From assembly GCA_000934455.1 (NCBI GenBank), contig KN886901.1, positions 22,268-75,271 of the forward strand: a stretch of DNA of 53,004 bases, read 5' to 3'. Positions 34,659 through 48,010 of the stretch are shown piece by piece. Source of the DNA: Apostichopus parvimensis. Lineage: Eukaryota > Echinodermata > Holothuroidea > Aspidochirotida > Stichopodidae. The notes under the pieces are model-generated. The model was not told where the DNA came from, ran no database searches, and saw nothing but the letters and a program-made list of their open reading frames with translations. The translations under genes and the position numbers were made by a program. Every line of letters begins with the position of its first letter. Within the stretch, counting starts at the first letter, position 1.

Positions 34659-34745
34659 CTGAGAATCGGCATTGAGAACTTGTATTCTCTCGTTAGAAAT
34701 GGCCAGATCAACCTCTTTGCTCGGCTGTTCTTCTCCCTCCGGGGC
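34659..34745 (-). CDS. APBA1: Mint/X11 exon: PTB strand region
   Basis: 29 codons, phase 0 at both sides: acceptor TTTCATCAG, donor CAG|GTAAGA. It encodes APEGEEQPSK then EVDLAISNERIQVLNADSQ. This matches the segment that follows the variable loop in Mint PTB domains (E-V-D-L-x-I-S...I-x-V-L-N-A-D). The exon that should precede it, carrying the Y-L-G-S and M-M-Q-A motifs, was searched for on the minus strand up to 53004 and not recognised. Confidence 0.95.
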
Positions 34746-37700
34746 CTGATGAAAAGAGAGCGGAGATGAAAAAAGAGGGAAGATGGATTAACTGTTTGTT
34801 GAGAGCGGCTGAATAGATACAATGGATCGCTCTGGGGCGGTGTGACCCCCGCCTCTCATGACCTAGTTCTACACTGTCATCTCGCGGAATTAACGGCATG
34901 CAGAGGCTGTTCAAGGTTGGATTAGACACTTGAAATTATGCAAAATCTCCATCTCATTCGACAAAATTTGCAGTTTTTTTGTTTTTTTGTGATCACAGAA
35001 AGCAATTGTATAAACTGAAGCTTTGACATTCCAACTGTAAAAGATGCCGATACATTGATGGGTTATTTTTGTGAAAGTTTGCTATGCAATAAGAAGAGGT
35101 GGCAATATTTACAATCATGGCAAACAGAAGCTCAAGGAGTAAGAAAAATCACGCAGGTGATCTAGTTATTCCCAACTGGTTGTTCTGTCGCAGAATGCCT
35201 GCCGGATGATATGATCATGTCATTGCACCACCCCTTGAAAACAGCCAAGATTAACCCGTAAGCATATCTCCATGACAACAACAGACATATTTCTTTCACA
35301 AACACGGCAAGTTAGGAAAAGACCCTATAATGAGAACGAACATGATCGCCTTCACGGGAGGGCAACAGATCGGCAATGTTTGTTACAGAGAGGTTTGAAA
35401 CGACTCCATGAATAAGAGTACGGACCTATCCTATGTTGTGAGCATTACGGTACGAGGTGCCCATCAGTAGTCAAACTGAATGGGTCATCAGTACTGACAC
35501 CAAATATGCTAAAAAAATCCAATAATGGTCACTGATTTGTCAAGCTTCATCAAACATTCTATAGCCAATCAGGCCACATCTCTCTTCACTAAACTATTAG
35601 TAAGTCTAACTTACACTGACTCTCCTCAGTAATGATGGAAATAAGTCTAATATTGCTAATGAGAACCTCCACGAAGGGTATTTTTGAAAACCGTTAGCAA
35701 TTATGTAGATCACTATATACTTTCGGGTCAGATAACTTGGATAGTACGTACAAGATTTCTTTCGATAAGGGTAACTTGATCTGTAAAAACAAAAGGTAAC
35801 AAAAAAACAGTTTTTAACTGCTCCAGTCCGTCCACCCTCACAAGTAACAGTTATATACTGTGCAGCCACAAGGTCAATGCCCACGCACGACTGATAACCC
35901 AAAGAAGTGTGTCTATCATGCCTGGAGTCTATACAGCATTGTATAATCCAAAGTGGTGGAACTGCCCCCACTCTCCCCCCAACCTCCCCCCACCCTCCCC
36001 CTCCTCCCACCCTTCTAAATTATTCAGCCAGCATTAATTCTGATGAAGTTCTTGAACCCCTAATACCCATAATGATCTATACAGTGTGCACAGTAAACAA
36101 CTTCTTGATTCATCTGTCTAACTACTACGAAGCTATTCCAAATATGTCCTCTCATCACTCTCATCAATGAAGACAATGTTGGCACATCCAATACATTCAT
36201 GTAAGCACATTCATGTAAACATGCGATACTCATTGCACTTTCCCATCTCCCAAGGTTAGCTTTGACTTGATAAACTCCCTTGGTTACTCTTCCTATTCTT
36301 TCCTGTTTACATTTTTCCCTTTCCTTTCGTCCACGGACTACGAGAAGGAATTAATTAGGTATAAGAATGACAGAACCTTTCACCAAGGGGATCTTAAAAC
36401 CGGCTTCTATTCCCTCCGTCAGCCTTTAAAGGAAGGACTATGCGGACGCAGGACGGTCTTGTTTCATACCCTGAGAAAGTTTTCCGAGAATACCTACGCG
36501 AATGCACTTTAACGTATATGTCACTCCTAACGGTGAAGTGTCCATTGTCTATAGATAAACAAAGTTCTTTTCTTTATAGACAATAAACTCTTTTTTTTTT
36601 AGCTTTTCTTATCCAGTGTGATTCCTTTAATTATTCATTTCCATAGTTCCCCTCGGGTAGTACTTGAATTTGTCGTTCATGTCCTAGGACAGATCATGCA
36701 ATAGACGAGGGTAATAGACGGCCTCTCACGCTGCATGTAACCGTACCAAACGTACTTCAATCCAAGCCCCCCAAAAACCCAACTGGTTGCAACCAAAAGC
36801 CGCCCAATAAAAGGTCCAAGCCAACGCCCCTTATATTGGAAAAAGAGAAAGCGAGGCTCCGGTGTTTTGGATAAATCACCTTCCCACACACAAATTAAGG
36901 ATGTCATGGCTAACATACCGTAAATTATACTTAAGAATTCATTTGCTATTCAAATGCTTGCTTCCTTGCTTCTTCTTGTTGCTTTTTAATGTTTTTCTCT
37001 TGTTTGTGTTTTTTTTTTGGGGGGGGGGGGAGGGAGACAAACATTAACAATCATGATGAAGGTAAAAATAAAAGGGGGGAGGAGGGTCCCCATTTGAGCT
37101 GGACTCGAGATGAAAACATATACGATGTATATGGAGGGAATAGAATGACAAATTAGCATATGAATAAATCATGGAGTCTGGATGGATAAGGTGCCGGAAT
37201 GTGTGTTTTTTCCCCCTTTTTCCAAGTTTTTTAGTTTTGTGAAGTCTCTGAAAGTAACTTCACGCTAAGACATGAGTAAACATCTTCAATCTAACAAAGA
37301 CATCTATGCAGGCCTTGCTTTGTACGACCATTGGGTTGATTCTTATAAGACAGTTTTGGTGAAACCTGATACAAATTTGCTTTTGTGTGTCACTCATTCA
37401 AAACCATCTTCTGCTAGAAAATTTCCTGCACCTATTAGGCTCAAACCCACATCGTTATAGAATATCGTATGGCTAGAATATCAAGTGTTTTCCCTCCAAA
37501 TTTGGCTACTATAACAGAGTGGATAATGTTTGTCTTCGGGGCAATTCGGCTGACATTTCTTTGTTTCCTTTATCATACTTCAAATCATTTATCCACAAAA
37601 GGAAAATAATATTTTCTGCAACAAGAGTTGCATGTTAATGGATAAATCAACAAGACGATATTATAAAATAGCCTCAGTGAAGCTTTTGATGAGCATTTCC

Positions 37701-38850
37701 TCAGATGACAATCATGACATCACCGACTGTGATGGACACTTCCTGTAGTGATGAAAGGTCAACAGAGGTCACATTCATTCAATCATATCTCCAATTAGGG
37801 ACAAAGATATTGAGATATTAGGGCAGTCAAATTTAACCGTGCAGAATATTTTGCTCATCAATACAACCTTTTCTACAGTGTCTGCCTCTGGAATATCCCA
37901 ATATTTATAAATGAAATCCATCATTGTATCTCATTACTAAACCTTTGATTTTTTTTGGGCCTAATTTCAACTATTATACTGTGTTGTCGGTGGAATGAAA
38001 TGTAGAGGGTGGAATTTCCGGGACACATCTATTTTGAAGAACTTACTCCCTTTCACCCTTATTGCTTTTATCCTGATCTCACATCTTTGTCGGCAATGCA
38101 ACCTTTATTTGTGCACTGCAGGTCTTTATACTGATTCCCCACAACGTTAACTACATAATTAGGTAAATTTGGCAGTGCTGCATAGGTTAACGATGAATCC
38201 ATTATCACAGGAAGATATAAAATGCTAGAAATACTGAAGATTAATTTCTTTGATTATGCTTCTCACCCTCCCCTCCCTCCCCACCCTCAATCAATTTGTG
38301 GAACAGTAATTGCATGCCCAGTCAGTTTCAACAATGATCATTTTGAGGTTAAGACACTGTCATTTGCACAGACAATTTTATGAGTCAAGTTTAAATGTTA
38401 AGATTGAAAAGCTTTTAGGGAGCTAACTTGCTGCAACTTTGGAAATCAGTCTAAGTAACATGTGTACTTAAGATGACATCTAAGGGTCATAAAGAGGTAG
38501 AAATGCATTTGTACTATTAATACAAGAGGTTATGACTTATCTTAAAACGCCAGACAAATTTACCATTCTCACTTAAGAGGAACAGCAAATTCATACAAAT
38601 ACACAGCTCGGCAAAACCATGAAAAATACCATAAAAGGATGAGATATTAGCTTGGCAGAACACTGTACAGCCGTTCCTCTTGAACCATGTGGGTAAATCC
38701 ATAAAAAAGTACAATTAATCAACTCTCTAAATGATTAAAATCCCCAAAACCACTTATCTGTTTTGGGAATTTGTTAACCACACACTTATCTCAAAAACAT
38801 ACGCATTAACCTCTAATACTACGCTTAAAATTGGTGAAGTCTTTAAATGG

Positions 38851-38880
38851 GGGGGGGGAAGGGGGGGGGTGGGGGGTGGT
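38851..38880 (+). other. G-rich cluster, potential G-quadruplex
   Basis: Four or more runs of G (sizes about 5 to 10) separated by AA, T and T. The arrangement fits an intramolecular quadruplex on the + strand, the non-template strand for a minus-strand transcript being the opposite one. Confidence 0.6.
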
Positions 38881-40904
38881 TACCATCCATCCAGGCCCTG
38901 ACTCCTCCATTCTCTTTTCACCATTCGTATGGAAAATTGCGCAAAATTGATAATGCACATGTATATGAGGTAAGTAAGTGTGTGTTATAAATGCTGAAAT
39001 TCTCTACTATTCATAAATTGTATTCCAATTAGTGAACTGTTTCTCCCAGAAATCTCCTCTTTACTGTTGACAAGTGTAACGTTGTCCCAAATGATAATTT
39101 CCTTTTCAATAAATGCCCAAAGTCATAAAAAAAATTTTTTTTACAGTACTTCAGAACTTGAGTTAAGTGAAGTAACATCAAATAATAAACAGAGATGAAC
39201 CTTGAACATAATAAATACTCTCTTCCCTGTTTTTCAAATAACGTCGGAATGAATCAACTCAAAAACTTTTCTGATCACTCGTGCAATAAATTCAGGGTAT
39301 TCTTCAGGCTTTTTAAGCATCATTTCAATATGTGATATGTTTCTCAGTTAGTTCTCATATGTGATATGTTTAATATACTGAATTACAGAACATTCATTAA
39401 TTGCAATTACTTTCCCTATAGTGGTGTATTAAAGCAAGCAACAATTTTACACTAAGAAAATTCTGCCAATTTTAATACCAAGTTTTAGATTCCTTGTTAA
39501 CAATTAATTTATATCCTTATCTTCATTGACCTATTTATAAATTATATCTGGATTTCATAACAGCTAACATTATACTTGAACTATGGCTTGAAGTCACTGA
39601 TACTGCATGGGCCACAGAAGGCAAATATTTCCATATGGAACTTCATGCAACCAAGAAAAATGTGTAAAAAAAAAATTAAGATTTTTGGTGATATTAGATC
39701 ATTTTCCCCTGTGGAAGTTGATACAACCACAAACAATGTCTACCATACATTTAATGTATAGATCTAAATGAAGAGGACATTTACTAATTCCAAACCTCAA
39801 CTTTATTTTGCTCCCTATTCATTCCACTTGTTAAAAATAAAAAAAATAAAAAAAATTGAATTTACAGTACTAATACAAACACATGCCAAAACTTGATTAC
39901 TCAAGTAAAACTTAAACGTAACCATGGCCCCTGGATACTACAGGCTGCAGAAAAGTAAAATGTCACTTCTGAGTATATATACTGTCAGAAACTGATGCTC
40001 TCAATTTGTAGCTTGTGGCTAAAAACAAGTGACATTTAAAAATTATTTCTGCAAATTTAAGGAGGTTAAACCTTCCCTACAGAAACACTATAGAAAAGGG
40101 CAACAAATTCTAGGTGCATGGTATCAAATTTTGACCTCCATTTAAGAGGTACCTGCCCAGTATTTTAGAATAATTTGATCAAGTTGGTTCTGAATTATCT
40201 CACCATTCAGAAGAGTGAGGATGGAACTCTTCCTTGAGATCAATATTAAACTTGTCAAAATCTTGTTGATAAAATGCCACAGTTCACACACAAGTATTCT
40301 ATTTTACAGGGCAAAGATTAACATGCAATGTTTGTGGTGGTGTCGGGTAACATTGAAATAGAGGCTACTGAAGTGATGTATTGCAGAAGTCAAAGTTATG
40401 AATTGTTTACTTAAGCAAACAGTGAAATAATATGCTTGTCTTTTGTTGCTGCACAATTTTCGACCTAGCTTCAAGTCTTTATTTTTACAAGTGTGAAGTT
40501 GGAAGATTTACCAAAAAAAAAAAGTTTTTTAAAAGCAGAGTCAATCATGGTTACAACAACACTAATACAGACAATTTATTATTTGTGCATCAAAATCTCC
40601 CTTAATTGATGGACTTCTTTATAAATGAAGTTTCAGGTGTAAACAAAGGCATAAACAGCCATATCATTAATTCAACAAAATTTAGCATTAATCTCTTGAA
40701 TAGGTTGCAGGGGATGTTTCAAATAACAATAATTGTTTGAGATGTGTACAAATATGAGTTTCAACATCTTGTAGGTGAAATAAACATAAATGATCAAACT
40801 GAATTCATTAAAAGAAAAATTGTTTGATTTTGAACTGGCCTCTTAACGTTCAAATGGATTTCTGAGGCACATTTTCTTCAGGGAGAAATGTCTCTGATAA
40901 GATA

Positions 40905-41206
40905 GAGAGCGTTGTGGTCAAGTGGTTAAGGCAGTGGACTTGTGATCTAAGGCTTGCAGGTTCGAGTCTTGGCCAGACCATTACGTTGTGTCCTTGGGCA
41001 AGGCACTTAATCCCATTGCCTCTCTGCACCCAGGTGTATAAATGGGGACCTGTGAGTTAAACTGTTAACTAGGCACTGTTAAGCTACTGCCATGTTAAGT
41101 TTGACAGGTTATCATTGACCATGGTAATATTGTTAAGAGCCCTTGATCATCGTTATCGGGGGATATATCTGCGCTTTATAAATCTTCAATATTATTATTA
41201 TTTTTT
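40905..41206 (+). mobile_element. tRNA-derived SINE with LINE-like 3' tail
   Basis: A tRNA-like head carries an A box (TGGTCAAGTGG, 40915-40925) and a B box (GGTTCGAGTCT, 40959-40969). It is followed by a conserved-looking body with CCTTGGGCAAGGCACTTAAT and CCAGGTGTATAAATGGG. The end reads GCGCTTTATAAAT and then an ATT repeat, the tail type that SINEs share with their partner LINEs. Such bodies are found in SINE superfamilies of many invertebrates; I do not assign a named family. A tRNA gene is excluded by the long appended body. Confidence 0.8.
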
Positions 41207-44200
41207 CAATTCATACTTTGAATCACCGCCAAAGAATTGTTTCAAGTTTTGCATTTGAGTTTGTTCTAAATCTCTTGATACTTTCTTTAGACAGAACAGA
41301 ATTAATCTCAGCGTTCCAAAACCTATTAAATCTTGTTGAAAAGAAAGACTATTCTTCTATATATAGGAATGCTAAAAGCCACTCAACAATTTGCCCCAAA
41401 TAACCATCTTTTCTATTAATTTCTGCCCTAATAGAAATGAAACCTCACAAGGACACTTGCCATTAGGAAAGGGAAATGAACTTTTCACGTACTTTAAGCT
41501 TCATACGTCAAAGTGGCAAGTGGCTTGGGACTTAGAAACATCTAGCCAGGGTTGAGCATACATTTGTCAAACCGTATTATAAAAGTACGCTGACTTTTTA
41601 TAATTATGTATGTGCAGGTATGGTATTCATGTCCATGCACACACCACCACACATGCTCCCCCTAGAGATAAGTTTTTCTTTTCACTTAAATTTTAACTGT
41701 ATCTACTTTAAAATAGACCAAACCTTTAGTACCATTGGCATCCCATGGGTTCGAGAAGGGGCATACTGATTAGCAACCATATTTCCGTCTTGGAGCTTTG
41801 ACGATAGAAGCTATACTCCCCCTGAGATGGAGTTGTATGTCAAGATATTTCGATTCTTTCACATTCCTAGGTGCCAAAACTGAATGCAATATGCCTATAG
41901 TTATAGACAGGTAAAATCCCAAGGTGTAGAGGAGTGTCATTGATACACTGATCAGCTATGTTGTCTTGTAATTTAATATTTTAATTTTTTTTATACTTTT
42001 AGGACTAGCTTGTAATTAAAGAGCAACATACACCTTTTGAGAATTTCCATCTATACCTCCAGGTGCAAATTAATGGAGGAGGTGATAGCTTGAATAAATG
42101 AAAATGGACGGAATAGATCTCTGAACCAAGCAAGCAGACAGCACCTGAATCAACTGGGAGATACCTAGCAGATCAAGACTTAACATGCCAACAGTGGAAA
42201 AATCTGACAGGAAGCTGAAGAGAACAAAAGTTCTTGTACACTATCATTATTACCTTTTCGACTTGCAGATGAAATAACTGTTCCCTTTCTGGAGGGGGAG
42301 AGACAAAAATGAGGAGGGGGAGGGGAAAAATTCTCTTTCATCATTGGATGGATATGCAGCTTATGGCACTGGTACTAATTTAGTTCTGTCAATCCTACCA
42401 GTTTCTGCACAGAACGCTTTAATAGAATAGCTAGAATAGCTCCTGGCATATGGTATCATGGTTTTTTATGACTGAAATATTTATATAGTGTGTAACACTG
42501 GATATGTCCTTAGTGTGCTCAGATATCTTATATGACAGTAGTGGCTATACACAGTACAAAGCAAATTACAACTTGATTAAAGATAAAGATTATATGTATC
42601 TAATATAGCTATATAGCTGGTCTGGACTTTTGCTTGGTCTACTTAGTTCTAGCTACTTTAGATGCCACTTTATCCTATCAATATGACTTAATGTAGAAGT
42701 ATAACACTAGGTTTTTGTGCATCATGTATATGTACTGTAAGTGTAAATCATCCACCACAATTGCCTGTTGTTCAGATCTCATGGTATCTTATCTAATGAA
42801 ATTTTGCTGCTATCTTATGTATAATACAATGTAAATCCATATCTAATTAGGAATTGTAGCTGGCTTAAATATTTCCCCTATCCTATCTATACATGTCTAT
42901 GGGGCAATATAACACTAGGTCTATGTCAACATAGTTTTTGCAGTTATGTTAGAGTATTACTCTAAATCCACTCTATGTCTTTGAAATGCAGCCAAGTGTC
43001 TCAGAAATATAGGTATTGGAATTTCAGTGATTTCATACGGTGTAAAAGAGGTGGTTTAACATTTCTGTTGCTTGGCACATACTGTAATGAGTACATAATG
43101 TCACACTGATAAGTTGATCATTACATTACAAACATTAATAATTAATAAGGTTTCTTTGGGGTAGGTTGTTGAAGAAGTTTACAGTGCAACAAATTTTTGA
43201 TAAAATGGAATTTCTCTATGAATTAATATCTTGATTAAAACCTTACTAAAATTGATAATTGACACATGATCCACATGTATCAATAAATTTACAATCCCTA
43301 CTCTAAGATACTAGATACAAATAACGCTGGTATGGCCCCTCTCTGCTCTTTCATAAAACACCAATCATCTTACAATCAATTGATCCCGACACAGCTACAC
43401 ATCTTCTCTGGTCATACTCTTCTTCTCTTACTTTCGATTGCAGTTTGGGAATTGCGGAGGCCACGGTTTCTCAGAAACTAACGCTATTGATATTTTCTGG
43501 ATTTAACAGAGATGGGAAGAGGATAAATATGGCCTCACACATAAGCAGGGGGAAGGGTTACCTGCTCAGTTCATTTTTAAGTTCCAAAGATTATCAGTTA
43601 GCAATAGAAAAACACACCAAAGTAGACGAAAAGTAGACGAAAGACCAAATTTTACCGAGTACTTTGTAAATTAGAGAAATGTCCTCAATTTTTCTTGCTA
43701 ATGTCATCACATCATTTTATGGAAATTTTAAATCTATCAAACCAATTTTAAACAAACATATTATAAGTTTAGAGCTACAGTTGAAAATAAGAGAATACTG
43801 TTTAGTTCGCTTCTTCACATACTTTTCTTAATTTTTTTTAATTTATATATTTCATTTTTCTTTACTTATCCTAGAATTATCCAACAATTTTTAAGAATGG
43901 CTCTATGTGACACTGAAAATGAAAAAGACCCTTTAGACATTAAGTGATTAAAAGTTTAAGGAATGCAATATATCACAGAACAATCATATTAGTGAATATA
44001 ATTGATGTACTGTATGCTATTGTATATATTAATGAAGGGAATGTTTTTGGTTTTTAAAAAATATATCTCAAATACTCGCTACATAAAGCAGACCCTTTTT
44101 CTATCAATAACTTCACCGACTTGAATGGTGCAGATTCTGATAAGAATTATTGTGAAAGAAATCAAATAGAGAACCCTGTGAACGGGTTAAATACACAAAT

Positions 44201-44559
44201 TTATGGAAGGGAATGCCAATGGTCTGTTCTAATGAATTACTGATTAGTTTAAGGTATCAGATGACAGTGATATCAAGCAGAGTATATTGTTTTAATGTCA
44301 GATTCTGATGGTTGGTAATTAAATTTAGTCACATTTCTGATAAACACTGGAAGAGGTTAAATCCCTGAAGAAATGGCTGAGAAAGTAACAGAAAGTACAG
44401 TAGTATATAAAATAATACTGCAAACAGATTTCGATAAATAATCCTTTTGCTATTAATGTTCATTAAAAGATACGATATGTGTGAAAGCTAGAGTACTTTG
44501 CCATAGTTTGAGAATTATTATATGTATTAACAATTATTTCATTTGTAAAAAAAAAAAAA

Positions 44560-44985
44560 AATGTGCCAACCTCTACTGTGATCACATGTGAACACCAGAG
44601 CAATTTTTTTCTGAACACACACACGGAAAACCTGTGTGTTTGGAACCATTTTCACAGGTAAATTCACATGTTTGATCGTGTGTTCCTAAAACATGTGAAA
44701 ATGTGTGAAAAGTGAAAACCTATTGATTTGACAAGTGTGGCAAACTGTGAAAATGTGTGACAAATATCAGACAATCCAAGCATAAGTAATACAATTTGGA
44801 AACTTCTGTGCCCACAAGTTGTCACAGATTGCTGACTCAACCCGTAGTCTAGAGCATCTCTGGAAAATACATAGCAAAGGGTGAAAACTAGCAAACGTGT
44901 GTCAAAAATCACACATTTTCACAAAAATATCCATAGGGTTTTTGGGATAATCACAGATTTTCACACATGAATTTGGTGAACCTAT
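44560..44985. repeat. Element rich in TGTGAAAA / TTTTCACA motifs
   Basis: ACATGTGAAAATGTGTGA, CTGTGAAAATGTGTGAC and, in the second half, CACACATTTTCACA and CAGATTTTCACACATGA give repeated motifs in both orientations across about 420 bp. This resembles the subterminal repeats of a MITE. Exact termini are not clear. Confidence 0.5.
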
Positions 44986-45170
44986 GACTCATGTTCGTTT
45001 GTAAAGGACATCATAAAATTGTAAACGACGAATCAAACACATTTCTATCGGTTAATGAAACAAATCATTCATTACGAAAGGCTTAAAGAATTGAGGAGCT
45101 GGATACACGATCTTGCCTTTGAGTATTATTAAGTCCATTCCACCAGCTGCTAAAACTTTGTTTTTATACC

Positions 45171-45360
45171 AATTCACCAATAGAGATACCCAAAAGTGTG
45201 AATATTCAATGAAATAGTGCGTGTTTGTATTATAATTCACCAATAGATACATCCCAAAGCATGAATATTCAATGAAATATTGCATAATTGTATTATAATT
45301 CACCAATAGATACACCCACCCAAAAGCATGAATATTCAATGAAATATTGTGTAATTCAAT
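45171..45360 (+). repeat. Tandem repeat, 63-bp unit, three copies
   Basis: Units start AATTCACCAATAGA at 45171, 45234 and 45297 and share AATATTCAATGAAATA. The period is 63 bp, a multiple of three, so a long minus-strand open frame arises across it by chance. Confidence 0.9.
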
Positions 45361-46032
45361 CATAGCCAAAGCACCATTTTCAAAGCACCTAGAAACCAGA
45401 AGTTAATTGTTCAAGCCTCTACCAACCACATGATGAGAGTGACCCACAAACTATCAGCTTTAAATAGACATAATCTAATAAAATCATGTAATAATATATA
45501 AAAAAGAATAATTTTTTGGAAATAAATTCTTTGAAGATTGGGCAAAATTAATTAGAAGAGCACTTAAAATTTAGCTTCCTGTGTGTACTTATACTTTTGG
45601 TCACCATGGTGTAAGTGATAATTGTGAATGACAACATTAATATTAACATCGTGGTTGACGAAAAGAGGTCGGTAGTAAATATAGAGTTGAAATAACGTCA
45701 AGTGTGTACAAAGTAAAATTGATTAATGTGTCGATGGCATGTTGAAATTGAAAATATTTTCTACAAAACTTAATGTCAGTTTTAGTTTTCCTAATTATTC
45801 TATAAATAGTTGCCCTACTTTTTATTGTTATGGGTAATGTCACAAACTAAAAAGTAAAAGTTTCATCTACACGCAGTTTACTAAAATCCACCGGTAGAAT
45901 GTTTTTTCTGGATCGTTCGTTCTTTGATAAATAAAATGATTTTTATTAGATATCGTCCAACCGGCGTCCCAGAGACAAGTAGACGTACTGAAATTGTTAT
46001 TACATTCATTAATTGTACTTTTGGTAAAATTA

Positions 46033-46095
46033 AACACACATACTCTAACACATACATATGTTCACATACACATGCTCACACACGCACATGTTCTA
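46033..46095 (+). repeat. CA-rich degenerate microsatellite
   Basis: Degenerate (CACA/CATA)n stretch of about 60 bases. Confidence 0.7.
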
Positions 46096-47156
46096 AAGAA
46101 CACATAACAAATACCAATTCTTCTTGCTGTCACATGGAAGGAAGTATTTAGCTATTTACAAGGTCATTCCCATTTTAGACTGTCTGGAATTACAACAAAA
46201 ACAACAACTAAAAAGCATCAAAAAGTCTGGTTTTAAAGGCAGCCTTTTCTTAGTTTGGGTGGCAAATTTTACCAAGTAACACTCAAAATAAGGTAATAAC
46301 TTGATAAACTAAGATTGTGCATGCCTCCTACATTTTTCATTACCCGACTTAAGATCGCTTAATATCTAACGGTGAATGACTTCAGCTGATTAATTAGAAT
46401 TTCATCAGACAGACACGTTTCAAAATTATAAGTAATGAAATCTTAAAGGGCATATTTGCAAGAATCTCATGATCTTGGCATTATCTTTGGCATTTACTTC
46501 ATTACATAAAGTGATCTTTGATTAAAAAAGATAACGAAGGACATATTTGATGGATATATTTTAACTGTCAAATGGCGCTGAAATGTATCAGCATCAAATC
46601 AAAAAGCTTTCAAAGTTAGCAGATCTGACGGAATGAACAAACCTTGACTTTTGCACATAGATATAAAAGTACTAAGGTAAGTCAAATACAGCCCAGATAT
46701 TCAAACTGCTTTGCTTGGTGACCCACAATTGTAACCTAGATAATTTTGGCCACCCCCTATTGGGAGAAGGTATCCTCCCCCATATCCCCTTGTATTTGAA
46801 AAAAATTCATATCATTACAGGTGCTTAATTGCAAAATGGTGTTATATTTGGCAACTTTTATACTAACTTATGGTAAAAGATTTTTCACTTTCTTCTTCAA
46901 ATCTCTGCGTTGTTTTTTTTTCCCACACAAATTTTTGGTGACCCTCAAAACCATCCAAATCATTTTGGAGACAGGCTTAAAAAGGTTGCGAACCTAAGTT
47001 TGAATACCTTGGATATACAACAATTGTAAAGCTAATATTTTAACAACTATGGTGTTAGTAACTTCATTTTATTATACGGCTCAATATTTTAATTTCGCCT
47101 ACAGTGTTAGTATAAACTGCTATTACTTGACACCGTATCAACAATGTATTACTGTT

Positions 47157-47590
47157 TAGTCACACATATGTTACACCTGCTTTATGTGGATATATATATG
47201 TATGGAGATGATGTAATTATATATGTTCGACCACAGATGGATTTTTACAATCAGGTAGCGTGGGAGGGGTGAGGAGGGGTGGGTGTTGATGGGAATACCG
47301 TATTATTGTGTAGTCACACATATGCTAAAGCTGCTTTATGTGGATATATATGTATGGAGATGATGTAATTATATATGTTCGACCACAGATGGATTTTCAC
47401 AATCGGGAGCAGGGGAGGGATGGGGGGGGGGCTGGGTGTTGATGGGAATAACTTATTATTGTGTAGTCACACATATGCTAAAGCTGCTTTATGTGGAATA
47501 TATATGTATGGAGATGATGTAATTATATATGTTCGACAACAGATGGATTTTCACAATCGGGAGCGGGGGAGTTCGGGGGGGGGAGGTTAA
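47157..47590 (+). repeat. Tandem repeat, about 153-bp unit, three copies
   Basis: Units start at 47157, 47311 and 47464, each with TAGTCACACATATG, TTTATGTGGA, TGGAGATGATGTAATTATAT and a G-rich end. Copies two and three are closest. G-run lengths differ between copies. Confidence 0.9.
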
Positions 47591-47926
47591 TGGCCATATT
47601 TCCTCAATACCCCACAAGACCAATGAAACAGTGCACCAAGATATCCAAATAACACATAGACACTACTCAGTTACATAGTAGTAGGTTACAATACCTACAT
47701 GAAAGATTTCAGTTTTAAGACTTTTTACTAATATTCATAGCAATAGAATTTACCTAAACATTTGTGAAAAATGAATAATTACATGTTTTGAATTATTAAT
47801 TATGAATTGTCAGGAGGGGGAAGGGGAGCCAGGAAGGTAGAAATTAAGGGAGGGGGAAAGAGACAGGAGGGAGTGGGAAGACACCTCTATAACCCTCCTT
47901 CCTATGTGTCTGCTATAATTAGTGCA

Positions 47927-48010
47927 TATATGCATGATGTTTAATGTATATGCATGATGTTTAATGTTTATGCATGATGTTTAATGTATATGCATGATGT
48001 TTAGTGTAAT
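47927..48010 (+). repeat. Tandem repeat, 21-bp unit, four copies
   Basis: Four near-perfect units of ATGCATGATGTTTAATGTAT. Confidence 0.9.

Larger units (their letters stand above)
17986..34745 (-). other. APBA1: Mint/X11 (APBA family) gene, 3' seven-exon part
   Basis: Seven exons join in phase 0 to give 334 C-terminal residues of a Mint/X11/LIN-10 adaptor. PTB remainder occupies about residues 1-130, PDZ1 about 160-240, PDZ2 about 245-325, and the tail ends PVYI. Family members bind the NPTY motif of APP and related receptors through PTB, and bind channels and presenilin through the PDZ pair. They act in trafficking at Golgi and synapse. All six introns inside the window are GT-AG with GTAAGA, GTAAGT or GTAACT donors. 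The vertebrate homologue is about 837 residues, so the N-terminal half (Munc18- and CASK-binding part) and the first PTB strands lie outside or were missed. Invertebrates usually have one gene for APBA1/2/3, so the symbol denotes the family. There is an assembly gap in intron 3, next to the PDZ1 exon. Confidence 0.95.

Noticed and set aside
36267-37460. Two + strand frames of 62-81 codons
   Set aside because: No homology or splice support; probably chance frames in the intron.
45171-48010. CRISPR-like repeat arrays
   Set aside because: The repeats are contiguous minisatellites with no unique spacers, and the genome is eukaryotic.
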